Assembly (NCBI GenBank): GCA_937930695.1
Contig: CALHCB010000049.1
Coordinates: 1-60,293 of the forward strand
From: an uncultured Acidimicrobiales bacterium
GTDB lineage: Bacteria; Actinomycetota; Acidimicrobiia; Acidimicrobiales; SZUA-35
Direction of reading: 5' to 3'
DNA length: 60,293 nt
Part shown: positions 25,494 to 34,057 of the stretch, in pieces
Numbering within the stretch: position 1 is the first letter of the stretch
Layout: each line of letters begins with the position of its first letter
Program-made: the position numbers and the translations under genes
The notes under the pieces: generated by a model
Seen by the model: only the letters and a program-made list of their open reading frames with translations
The model's database searches: none
Told to the model about the DNA's origin: nothing

Positions 25494-28250
25494 TTACACC
25501 AGTTCGCGGCCCATGCGGCTACGAACGGCGTTGCGCAGCGGTGTGCGGACCTTCTCCACGGCGAGGTAGAAGACGGGAAACGCGATGAGCACCATGATCG
25601 TCGAGCTCACGAGACCGCCGATGAGGGTAAAGCTGAGTGCTTCCCAGAAGGGATCGCTGAGTGCGAGGGGGAGGAGTCCAACGACCGTTGTAATCGTGGT
25701 GGCCACCAGCGGTCGAAAACGTCGGGAGACTGCCTGACCAATGGCTTCGCCAGGCCGCAAACCATCGCGGCGGCCCTGGTTCGCAGCATCGACGAGGAGG
25801 ATTGAATTGTTGACCACGACACCAATCAAGGCAATGAAGCCAACGGCGACGAAGAAACTGATCGGATTGCCCGTGATGCTCAGTGCGGTGAAGACGCCAA
25901 AGAAACTGAACGGAATTGCAAGGAAGATCAGCAAGGGCTGCACGATCGAACGGAACTGGATGACGAGCAAGAGGAGCATGAGAACCAGCGCAACGATCAT
26001 GGCCTGACCGAGTGCCGCGAAGTCTTCCTGGTTGTCTGATTCCTGGCCGTAGTCGAAGGCGATGGCATCGTCAGTGAGACCTCTGCTCTCGAGCTCGGCG
26101 CCGGGGAAGAGGTCGGCAACGAGTTCCTCTGTCGCGTTCAGGTTGTTGGTCAGGTCATCGGTCGAGAACGAGGCCCGAACTTCGATCTGGCGATCACCAT
26201 TGCTACGAAAGACCTGGCGGTCGGTGGAGATGATCGCGTCGGTGATCACGGTCTCGTCGCCACTGGCCTTGTCGAGTGTCGAACCGATCAGTTGGTCGCG
26301 CAGTTCGATGGCAACTTCCTGAGCACTGCCGACGGTCTCGTCATCGACCGTGATCTGAGCCGCGAACGGGAAGTCCTCGACGGGTGGACCATTCTCGAGC
26401 GGAGCTGCCGTGACCCTCATGCCCTGCAGTTCGGCGAATTTCTCGTTCATACGATCGACGAAGGTCGGAGCCGGCGTGTCCCGATCGTTGAAGGGCGTCA
26501 GGTCGACAATGGCGAGCACGCGTCGCTCATTGGCGTTGATGTATTGCGACCGAACGAGGTCGTCTCCCAGCGTTTCCAAAACGATGGCGTCGACTTCTTC
26601 GGAGCGCTCCTGCGCGTCTTCGATCGTGGTCCCCGGATCGAACTCGGCCGTTACGAACAATTGGTTGGCGTCGCTACCTGGCGGGAAGATGTTGAACCCG
26701 AGCGTTGCTGCGATTTGGAATGACCCAACGATCAACGCCAAGGCGCCGACCACGATCCCGGCGCCGACAGCAACGCCCTTGAGACCGTGGCTTGACGGGT
26801 ACTCGGCCAATCGGCCAAGGCCACGCCCGATTGCTTTCTCAACGCGAATGATCGGGGTGTTGCTTGCAGGACCCTTCAGTAGGAACGGTTTCGCCACTGC
26901 GGGAATGAACACGACGGAGAAGAGAAATGAGAGCAAGAGTGTCAGAATCACTGTGGCCGGAATGGCTCGAATGAACTCACCGAGCACGCCGGTGACGAAC
27001 AACATCGGTGCGAACACCAACACCGTGGTGAGCGTGCCCGAGAGCGAGGCGGTGCCGACCCGATTGAGGGCGGTACGGACAACGCCGAGGTCGCCCTCCG
27101 CTTCATCACGATTGGAGTCGAGCGATTCGGAAATGACGATTGCGTCGTCAACCAAAAGCCCGAGCGTCAGGATCAAACCAAACAGTGTGATGGTGTTCAG
27201 CGAGTAGCCGAGGAACCACAACCCAGCCAACGCAGCCATGACCACGGTTGCCATGAAGCCAGCAGTGACGAAGGAGATTCGCCAACCAATGAGCAGAAAG
27301 CTCACGACGGCCACGGCGAGGAGTCCGGTCAGCAGGTTGCCCGTGAGGTTGGAGATTTGGCTGCGGATATCCACGGCGAAGTCGGCGGTCACCGCCGCGC
27401 TGTACCCATCAGACAGAACGTTCTCATCGGCGATGAGGGAGTTGATCTCGTCGCTGAAGCCGAGAAGATCGAGCCCCGCGCCATCGTTGCGGATCAGGCC
27501 GATAGCGATGGCTTCATCGAAACGGCCGGTTTCGGCAAAGGCGACTCGGAGGAACCGCGTTCGGCGGATCTCGTCTTCGCCTGTCGCCGGATTTGTTCCT
27601 TCGGTGAGAAGGTCGCGGACCTCGGCGAGCTCGACGGAGTTGGCTGCAGCGAGGTAGGCCTCGAGCTTGGCCGCTTCGACCTCAAGATCTTCAGCTGACG
27701 CGTCGTCGGGACCCGTGATCGAGACGAGAAGGTCGTAGATCTCGAGAAACTTGGTGGCGTCGATCGATCGAACTTCGACGCTTGCCTCGGGTGGGAGACT
27801 CAACCCTGCAGTCGCATCGGTGAGCGCTGCGGCGCCTTCCGGGGAGGTGAACGTGTCTTCAAACTCGACCACGACGGCAAAGGCATTGCCGAGCGCAAAT
27901 GTTTGGACGTCTGCGACGCCTTCCACGTTGCTGTAGGCCTGCTGGAGTGGGACCGCCAGGTCAGCATCGACTGTTTCGGGGTCGTCGACAAAGTAGGTCC
28001 CGTCGACAACCGCTATCGGAAGATTGACCGGAGGAAACCCCTCGCGAGCAAGTCCTCCCGCGTAGGCCAAGACGCCGATGACGACGACCGCAGCCCAGAC
28101 AGCCAGCGTGATGGGCCAACGGCTGGCGGCGGTGGTCGCAATAGTGGTGATGAACGACCGATTGCGTAATGCGTCTTCGTGCAGGTTCGCCGCTGAGATG
28201 TCGTTTTGGGCACTGTCGTCCTGAGCGCCGGTCTTCGATTTTTTGGTCAT
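25494..28250 (-). CDS. RND-family efflux transporter permease
   Basis: A 918-residue HAE-type RND permease (ACR_tran). One TM near residue 40 precedes a large extracytoplasmic loop. LILTLGLLVDDAIVISESLD holds the paired TM4 aspartates of proton relay, a second porter loop follows, and GVVVNNSILLVDAANQ, then RPLVATTITTVVGLLPLALS match the conserved C-terminal half. It is somewhat shorter than AcrB (about 1050). No membrane-fusion protein or outer-membrane channel gene is adjacent. The ATG comes 2 bases after the greA stop, so expression is probably coupled to greA. Substrate unknown. Confidence 0.85.
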   Translation of the reverse strand: MTKKSKTGAQDDSAQNDISAANLHEDALRNRSFITTIATTAASRWPITLAVWAAVVVIGVLAYAGGLAREGFPPVNLPIAVVDGTYFVDDPETVDADLAVPLQQAYSNVEGVADVQTFALGNAFAVVVEFEDTFTSPEGAAALTDATAGLSLPPEASVEVRSIDATKFLEIYDLLVSITGPDDASAEDLEVEAAKLEAYLAAANSVELAEVRDLLTEGTNPATGEDEIRRTRFLRVAFAETGRFDEAIAIGLIRNDGAGLDLLGFSDEINSLIADENVLSDGYSAAVTADFAVDIRSQISNLTGNLLTGLLAVAVVSFLLIGWRISFVTAGFMATVVMAALAGLWFLGYSLNTITLFGLILTLGLLVDDAIVISESLDSNRDEAEGDLGVVRTALNRVGTASLSGTLTTVLVFAPMLFVTGVLGEFIRAIPATVILTLLLSFLFSVVFIPAVAKPFLLKGPASNTPIIRVEKAIGRGLGRLAEYPSSHGLKGVAVGAGIVVGALALIVGSFQIAATLGFNIFPPGSDANQLFVTAEFDPGTTIEDAQERSEEVDAIVLETLGDDLVRSQYINANERRVLAIVDLTPFNDRDTPAPTFVDRMNEKFAELQGMRVTAAPLENGPPVEDFPFAAQITVDDETVGSAQEVAIELRDQLIGSTLDKASGDETVITDAIISTDRQVFRSNGDRQIEVRASFSTDDLTNNLNATEELVADLFPGAELESRGLTDDAIAFDYGQESDNQEDFAALGQAMIVALVLMLLLLVIQFRSIVQPLLIFLAIPFSFFGVFTALSITGNPISFFVAVGFIALIGVVVNNSILLVDAANQGRRDGLRPGEAIGQAVSRRFRPLVATTITTVVGLLPLALSDPFWEALSFTLIGGLVSSTIMVLIAFPVFYLAVEKVRTPLRNAVRSRMGRELV

Positions 28251-28252
28251 CC

Positions 28253-28723
28253 TCAGGCTTCGATGGCCACGACGGTGACGTTCAGCGTGCCGCCAGGGGC
28301 TTCGTAGCCAACGGTGTCGTCGACCTCAGCGCCGATGAGGGCTTGGCCCAGCGGAGAGCCGGGAGACATCACGGTGACACCTTCGCGTCGTTCTTCGATC
28401 GAGCCGATGAGAAACTTCTCGACGTCGTCGTCGCCTTGGTAGCGGATGGACACCACGCATCCCGCGGCCACTTGACTGACACCGGCGGGGACTTCAACGA
28501 TCTTCGCATCGAGGAGGAGCGCCCCAAGTTGCGCGATGCGGCCCTCCATCTTTCCCTGCTCTTCTTTGGCCGCGTGATAGTCGCCATTCTCGGAAAGATC
28601 GCCGAGTTCTCGAGCAGTCTCGATCTTTTTGGCGATTTCAATGCGACCGCGAGTCGTCAGGTCGTCGTATTCGCTCTGAAGACGATTGTGCGCTTCTGGG
28701 GAGAATTCATGGGTCTGAGCCAT
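28253..28723 (-). CDS. greA: Transcription elongation factor GreA
   Basis: GreA, 156 residues, normal length. It binds in the RNA polymerase secondary channel and stimulates cleavage of backtracked RNA. The N-terminal coiled coil includes ARELGDLSENGDYHAAKEEQ, with the acidic tip DLSEN, and the C-terminal FKBP-like domain ends GTLNVTVVAIEA. The start is ATG at 28723; the upstream open frame is not coding. The RND permease gene begins 2 bases after its stop. Confidence 0.95.
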   Translation of the reverse strand: MAQTHEFSPEAHNRLQSEYDDLTTRGRIEIAKKIETARELGDLSENGDYHAAKEEQGKMEGRIAQLGALLLDAKIVEVPAGVSQVAAGCVVSIRYQGDDDVEKFLIGSIEERREGVTVMSPGSPLGQALIGAEVDDTVGYEAPGGTLNVTVVAIEA

Positions 28724-28791
28724 CTGGAGAAGGCTAGAGGCAGGTCTTCGACATGCCTGCCATCTGATTCGGCTGGACTTCGCTTGGGCGG

Positions 28792-29334
28792 TTAGGTCCG
28801 CCGCCGGGTCATGTAGCTGACCTGAATTGCCACCACGAGGCCCGCGACCCAAGCGAGCACTGTTTCGGGATCGGTGAAGCGATCTCGGACGAAAGCGTTC
28901 TCGGTCGCGTTGAGTCCCGGAGCACTTCCGTAGGTGAGGATGTAGTCGAAGCGCTCGACGAAGTAGATGGAGACAAGGAGGGTGACGAGGTAGAAAACAA
29001 CGGCCAAGGTGGCTCGCATTTCTGGGTTTGCCCGACCGCCACCGAGCCGAATTGCGGCAGCAACGAGGGCACCGAGCGCGACGGCGAGCCAAGGAGAGTC
29101 GACATGGCCCCTGGTCTCGAGTGCAAACCAGAGCACACCGCCGACGAAAGACATAGCAATGGCGGCGATCGATGCGGTGACCATGTCGACCTGCTCCAGA
29201 GAAGGCGCGACTCTCAGGCGCTTCTTCTTGGCCGAGTTGAGCGGTGAGTAGTCCATCTCGGGACCATCGACTGCAGCATCGTGCCAACTGTCGGGTACAG
29301 AACCCATGGAGAAGTCAAGGCTGGTGTTCGTCAT
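28792..29334 (-). CDS. Four-TM membrane protein of unknown function
   Basis: A 180-residue protein with a polar N-terminus (about 50 residues, including the basic SAKKKRLRVAPS) and four hydrophobic segments at about 52-72, 82-98, 107-127 and 158-174. LGGGRANPEMRATLAVVFYL lies between the second and third. It ends RRRT. No family is recognised. It lies 68 bases upstream of greA on the same strand and may be in the same unit. Confidence 0.65.
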   Translation of the reverse strand: MTNTSLDFSMGSVPDSWHDAAVDGPEMDYSPLNSAKKKRLRVAPSLEQVDMVTASIAAIAMSFVGGVLWFALETRGHVDSPWLAVALGALVAAAIRLGGGRANPEMRATLAVVFYLVTLLVSIYFVERFDYILTYGSAPGLNATENAFVRDRFTDPETVLAWVAGLVVAIQVSYMTRRRT

Positions 29335-29410
29335 CTCAAACCGTCACTCGTCATCACGGCCCGGTTGAAGTGCCAGGCACGTGTTTGCCGCCAGAAATTT
29401 GAGTCGGCCT

Positions 29411-29463
29411 CTTGGAGACGTCGTCTCTCAAGCAATCGTCTCGTCTGGCGCCGGCCTTGAGAC
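29411..29463 (+). promoter_or_regulatory. Attenuator-like alternative hairpins upstream of leuB
   Basis: CTTGGAGAC (29411-29419) can pair with GTCTCTCAAG (29423-29432, one bulge), and the same middle segment can pair instead with CTTGAGAC (29456-29463). The two structures are mutually exclusive. They lie in the 255-base gap between a divergent membrane-protein gene and leuB. No leucine-rich leader peptide or T-box is evident, so this is only suggestive. Nothing else is recognised in the gap. Confidence 0.25.
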
Positions 29464-29589
29464 ATTCTTCACTGAGCGATCGGAGCGACAACGGCTCAGC
29501 ATCGGAGATCCGGAACGCGGAATCGGAGGGGAGCGGACCTCGGCGGTACAGTGACGCCGTTCACAAGCAGGGTATGACAGGAGAACAGC

Positions 29590-30606
29590 GTGGGATATCG
29601 GATCGGCGTACTTGGTGGCGATGGCATTGGGCCCGAGGTCGTGGCTGAAGGCCTGAAGGTCATCGAAGCTGCTGGCGTCGAACTCGAGACGGTCGACTAC
29701 GACCTCGGAGGAGCCCGCTACCTGAAGGACGGGACGATCCTCCCGGATTCAGTGCTCGAAGAGTGGCGCGGTTTGGATGCCATCTTCGTCGGTGCAGTCG
29801 GTGCGCCAGAAGTCCCACCTGGCGTGATCGAGCGCGGCCTGTTGCTGAAAATGCGGTTCGAACTGGACCTTTACATCAATCAGCGGCCGTTCAAACTCGA
29901 CGCTGGCGACGGTCACGAGGCCCACGATTTCGTGGTGATTCGTGAGAATACCGAGGGTGCCTATGCAGGCGAAGGCGGATTCTTGCGCAAGGGCACTGCC
30001 CACGAGGTGGCGACGCAGGGATCGGTCAATACCCGGATGGGTGTCGAACGGGCGATTCGCTACGGCTTTGACCTGGCGGGCAAACGGCGGAATCATCTCA
30101 CGCTTGCGCACAAGACCAACGTGCTGAATTTCTCCGGCGATTTGTGGAGCCGAGCCTTCAACGAGGTGGCCGAGGAGTACCCGGGCATCGAGACTGCCTA
30201 CAACCACGTGGACGCGGCGTGCATCTACTTCGTGCAGGACCCACAGCGGTACGACGTGATCGTCACCGACAACCTCTTCGGCGACATCCTCACCGACCTC
30301 GGTGGCGCTGTTTCCGGTGGAATCGGGCTCGCCGCTTCGGCCAACCTCAATCCCGATCGAACGGCTCCGTCGATGTTCGAGCCCGTTCACGGGAGCGCCC
30401 CCGATATCGCCGGTCAGCAGAAGGCGAATCCGATTGCCGCCATTCTGTCCGCAGCCATGATGCTGGAGTTCCTCGGGGCCGATCCGGCTGCTGTGAATGC
30501 AGAAGTCATCGATGCGGGGGCTCGAATCCGAGCGGCATGCGATGCTTGTACCGATATGACTGGCAGCACTGCCGAACTCGGCGACGCCGTCTCCTCCAAG
30601 CTCTGA
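29590..30606 (+). CDS. leuB: 3-isopropylmalate dehydrogenase
   Basis: LeuB, 338 residues, GTG start after AGGAGAAC. It oxidatively decarboxylates 3-isopropylmalate and usually also beta-methylmalate. GDGIGPEVV is the N-terminal signature, VIRENTEGAYAG carries substrate contacts, TDNLFGDILTDLGG contains the metal-binding aspartates, and FEPVHGSAPDIAG is the NAD-binding loop. It leads an operon with ilvE and cimA. Confidence 0.95.
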   Translation: MGYRIGVLGGDGIGPEVVAEGLKVIEAAGVELETVDYDLGGARYLKDGTILPDSVLEEWRGLDAIFVGAVGAPEVPPGVIERGLLLKMRFELDLYINQRPFKLDAGDGHEAHDFVVIRENTEGAYAGEGGFLRKGTAHEVATQGSVNTRMGVERAIRYGFDLAGKRRNHLTLAHKTNVLNFSGDLWSRAFNEVAEEYPGIETAYNHVDAACIYFVQDPQRYDVIVTDNLFGDILTDLGGAVSGGIGLAASANLNPDRTAPSMFEPVHGSAPDIAGQQKANPIAAILSAAMMLEFLGADPAAVNAEVIDAGARIRAACDACTDMTGSTAELGDAVSSKL

Positions 30607-30614
30607 GGCCGAAC

Positions 30615-31637
30615 ATGACCGACCGCCCTGACCCCTTTGCCGCACCATTCGGATCGCTCTTCGGCGATTCAATGACGCAAGCTGAACTCGTTGATGGGAC
30701 CTATTCCTATAGCGGTTCGGCCCAGCCGATGGAGAACTTCTCGCTCCATCCGGCGACGCACGTTTTGCACTACGGGAGTGCCTGTTTCGAAGGACTGAAG
30801 GCACATCGTCAGAGCAACGGGACACTCGCGTTGTTCCGACTCGACGATCACGTCGAGCGGATGCGTCAGAGCATCGGGCTCCTCCGCATGCCGGTTCCCG
30901 ACGCCGCGCTGATCCGGAGCTTGATCATCGACGCTGTCGAAGCGAATGCCGACTTCACTCCAGATCCTCCTGGATCGCTTTACGTGCGGCCAACGTTCAT
31001 CGGCACGGCCCCGAACATCGGCGCCGCGGCCGTCCCGAGCGACATGGGATTGTTGTACGTCATTTGCTCCCCAGTCGGCGACTATTTTGCCGGAGGCATT
31101 CGCCCACTCACGATCTACGTTGAGACCAAGGTGCCCCGAACAACTCCGCAGTTCGGAATGGTCAAGAGCGGTGCGAACTATGTCATGGCACTGGGTCCGA
31201 CTCTGGATGCCAAGCGTGATCACGGTGCTGACCAGGTGCTCTTTGCCACCGCAGACGACATCACCGAAACCGGTGCGTCGAATTTCTTTCTCATCGATGA
31301 TGATCGCATCATCACTCGCCAGCTCGATGAGTCGTTCCTCCACGGTGTGACCCGTGATTCGGTGATTACGATCGCAGGCGATCTCGGGTACTCGGTCGAA
31401 GAGCGGCCACTGAGCCCGAGTGAGCTGGCCGATTGGGCAGAGACGGGTGAAGTCTTTCTTTCGGGCACGGCTGCGGTCGTTGCTCCGGTTGGCACCGTCA
31501 TCGTTGAAGACTCCGCCAGGACGGTGCGCGACGGAGAGCCCGGACCGAACACGTTGCGGGTTCGCGACGCGCTCACCACATTGCTCACTGGTGATGCGGA
31601 CGATCCGCATGGCTGGCGCACGACGGTTTCGGGCTGA
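30615..31637 (+). CDS. ilvE: Branched-chain amino acid aminotransferase
   Basis: A 340-residue fold-type IV PLP aminotransferase. The start is ATG at 30615, 8 bases after leuB; the longer frame overlaps leuB and is not used. LHYGSACFEGLKAHR is the family N-terminal motif, FGMVKSGANYVMAL contains the PLP lysine, and TETGASNFFLI precedes the phosphate cup, with FLSGTAAVVAPVG later. It makes or degrades Leu, Ile and Val. Its stop shares a base with the cimA start (TGATG). Confidence 0.93.
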   Translation: MTDRPDPFAAPFGSLFGDSMTQAELVDGTYSYSGSAQPMENFSLHPATHVLHYGSACFEGLKAHRQSNGTLALFRLDDHVERMRQSIGLLRMPVPDAALIRSLIIDAVEANADFTPDPPGSLYVRPTFIGTAPNIGAAAVPSDMGLLYVICSPVGDYFAGGIRPLTIYVETKVPRTTPQFGMVKSGANYVMALGPTLDAKRDHGADQVLFATADDITETGASNFFLIDDDRIITRQLDESFLHGVTRDSVITIAGDLGYSVEERPLSPSELADWAETGEVFLSGTAAVVAPVGTVIVEDSARTVRDGEPGPNTLRVRDALTTLLTGDADDPHGWRTTVSG

Positions 31638-33313
31638 TGGATATCTCACGTAGCGCCGTTCGTGATCCGGCTTGGCCGGAAGAAGTCGAGATTTTCGATA
31701 CCACGTTGCGCGATGGCTCACAGTTCGAAGGCATTGCACTGACGACCGACGACAAGCTCAAGATCGCCACGCAGTTGGACTATCTCGGTGTCCACTACAT
31801 CGAGGGTGGCTGGCCAGGATCCAACCCTCGCGACGATGCCTTCTTCCAGCGCGCAGCCGACGGCGAACTCGAGCTCTCGACCTCCACACTGGTGGCATTC
31901 GGCTCGACCCGACGACCGAAAGGAAAGGTCGACGAGGATCCCACGCTCGCCAACCTGATCGAGGCTCGGACGCCTATTTGCTGCATCGTGGCGAAGAGCT
32001 GGGACTATCACGTCCTCGAAGCGCTGCGAACCACTCTCGATGAGGGAGTGGCAATGATCGCTGACTCCGTTGAGTACTTGGTGGCACAGGGTCGTCGGGT
32101 CTTTGTCGACTTCGAGCACTTCTTCGATGGCTACAAGCGAAACCCCGAGTTCACGCTTCGAGCGGTCGAAGCCGCGGCGGTCGCAGGTGCTGAGACGCTG
32201 GTGTTGTGCGACACGAATGGCGGATCACTTCCCCACGAAGTCGAGGGAGCGACCCGCACCGTCGTTGAGATGTTCCCGGAGATCACCGTCGGGATGCACA
32301 CCCAGAACGACACAGGTTGTGCCGTCGCCAATGCGGTGGCTGGTGTTCGAGCAGGCTCTCGTCACGTTCAGGGCACGATCAACGGGTATGGCGAACGCAC
32401 CGGAAACTGCGATCTGACCACGTTCGTTCCCAACCTGAGCCTGAAAATGGGGATTCGCACGCTTCCCGATGGTGGGATCGAACGACTCACCGCCGTCAGT
32501 CATCACGTCGCCGAGATCGTGAATCTGCCGCCAAACGATGCGTTGCCGTATGTCGGCAAGTCTGCCTTCGCCCACAAGGCTGGGCTGCATACCTCAGCCA
32601 TTGCCCGGGCCCCTGATGCCTATGAACATGTCGACCCGAGCCTCGTCGGCAACGGCACACGGTTTCTCGTTTCTGACCTCTCGGGTCGGGCATCGATTGA
32701 ACTGAAGGCCAAGGAGCTGGGGCTCGAACTTGATCCCAACCAGATGAAGTCGGTTCTCGACGAGCTCAAGGTGCTGGAGAACGTGGGTTACCACTTCGAG
32801 GCTGCCGATGCGTCGTTGCGACTACTGATGAAGCGATCAACTGGTTGGCGCAATCCGTATTTCCAGCTCGAATCCTTCCGGGTCATGGTCGAGCACCGGC
32901 CGGGAGAGAAGATGGCACTGTCGGAGAACCCATTGGGTCACTACGACGGTGTCGAGACCGAAGCCACGATCAAGCTGCTCCTGCTCGACGAGGACGAGCC
33001 CACGGACGTCGATCGGGCCACCCGTGTGGTGTCCACTGGCGAGGGCAATGGTCCGGTCAACGCGCTGGACGCCGCCTTCCGGGCCGGCGTTGGCGATCGG
33101 TTCCCGCTGCTCGATTCGGTCGAGCTTGTCGACTACAAGGTTCGCATCCTGGATGCAGCAGCCGGTACCGCAGCAGTGACGAGGGTGCTGATCGACGCGA
33201 CGGATGGCGATCGTCGCTGGACGACCATCGGGGTCAGTGAGAACATCATCGAGGCAAGCTGGCAAGCGTTGTCTGACGTGATGGTCTTCGCCCTCGAGAG
33301 TCCTGATAGCTGA
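31637..33313 (+). CDS. cimA: (R)-citramalate synthase
   Basis: A 558-residue member of the LeuA/HMGL family, condensing pyruvate with acetyl-CoA to citramalate. IFDTTLRDGSQ starts the TIM barrel, MHTQNDTGCAVANA and TINGYGERTGNCDL hold metal and substrate residues, and FAHKAGLHTSAI marks the subdomain. The C-terminal LeuA allosteric dimer domain (about 430-550) implies isoleucine feedback. FDTTLRDGSQFEGI at the N-terminus distinguishes the bacterial CimA group from LeuA. Coupled to ilvE by TGATG. Confidence 0.92.
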   Translation: MDISRSAVRDPAWPEEVEIFDTTLRDGSQFEGIALTTDDKLKIATQLDYLGVHYIEGGWPGSNPRDDAFFQRAADGELELSTSTLVAFGSTRRPKGKVDEDPTLANLIEARTPICCIVAKSWDYHVLEALRTTLDEGVAMIADSVEYLVAQGRRVFVDFEHFFDGYKRNPEFTLRAVEAAAVAGAETLVLCDTNGGSLPHEVEGATRTVVEMFPEITVGMHTQNDTGCAVANAVAGVRAGSRHVQGTINGYGERTGNCDLTTFVPNLSLKMGIRTLPDGGIERLTAVSHHVAEIVNLPPNDALPYVGKSAFAHKAGLHTSAIARAPDAYEHVDPSLVGNGTRFLVSDLSGRASIELKAKELGLELDPNQMKSVLDELKVLENVGYHFEAADASLRLLMKRSTGWRNPYFQLESFRVMVEHRPGEKMALSENPLGHYDGVETEATIKLLLLDEDEPTDVDRATRVVSTGEGNGPVNALDAAFRAGVGDRFPLLDSVELVDYKVRILDAAAGTAAVTRVLIDATDGDRRWTTIGVSENIIEASWQALSDVMVFALESPDS

Positions 33314-33319
33314 CCGCTC

Positions 33320-34018
33320 GTGCGAACGACGTTTTCGATTCTTTCCTGGAACGTCGCGCTGCTCGAACGCTCTGACGAAGCACCGTTCAACTGGAGCATT
33401 GAGCAGAGCGAGGCGGCAATCAGGCAAACGGTCCTCGATCTCGATCCCGACATCGTGCTGTTCCAAGAGCTTCCAAAACTCGTTCCATACATTGAGACCC
33501 ACGAAATGGTGCGCGCCAACCCGGAGTCGCACAGCGGCCATCTGGCAACTCTGATTCGGCGTGAGTTGACGGAAGGTCGGGGGCCACGAGTTGCCACGGT
33601 CCCTCGTTGTGCTGTGCTCACCACATTGTCGGGAATCACCATCGCCAACGTTCATTTCACCTCGGGCACAGGAGAGAGCGCGGCTGCTGAGCGACTCGAG
33701 CAAGTTCGGATGGTGCAACGGGCGAGCCCGACGGATTCGCTGGTGATCATTGGCGACACCAATACTCGGGTCGAGGAAGTTCGCCAGATCACCGAGCTCG
33801 GTTTGAGCACGGAGCCCCCGCCATGGCCAACATGGGATAGTCGGCGAAATCACTTCCGCGCCGACGGCCCGAAGTTCACGTCGTACTTCACACGTTGGTT
33901 CGTTGCTGGCGGTGTCGAGGTCGACACGACCGAGGTGTGGACCGATCCCCATGAGACCGAGGAACATCGGTTCCATCTTTCTGACCACTACCCGATGACG
34001 ATCGAGATCGGTTTCTGA
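33320..34018 (+). CDS. Endonuclease/exonuclease/phosphatase family protein
   Basis: A 232-residue EEP-fold hydrolase starting with GTG. Motifs in order: ILSWNVAL, DIVLFQELP (catalytic Glu), NVHFTSGTGE, VIIGDTNTR (Asp/Asn) and HLSDHYPMTIEI (catalytic Asp-His pair). This is the Mg-dependent phosphodiesterase family that includes nucleases and 2'-phosphodiesterases. It begins 6 bases after cimA, but the pathway link is unclear and it may be simple read-through grouping. Confidence 0.8.
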   Translation: MRTTFSILSWNVALLERSDEAPFNWSIEQSEAAIRQTVLDLDPDIVLFQELPKLVPYIETHEMVRANPESHSGHLATLIRRELTEGRGPRVATVPRCAVLTTLSGITIANVHFTSGTGESAAAERLEQVRMVQRASPTDSLVIIGDTNTRVEEVRQITELGLSTEPPPWPTWDSRRNHFRADGPKFTSYFTRWFVAGGVEVDTTEVWTDPHETEEHRFHLSDHYPMTIEIGF

Positions 34019-34057
34019 ATCCAACCCGTGTCGTGACCAACGATCACTCGGGGAGGG

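Noticed and set aside
28724..29287. N-terminal extension of greA
   Set aside because: The extension has Arg/Cys-rich shadow composition and overlaps the four-TM gene; GreA has normal length from 28723.
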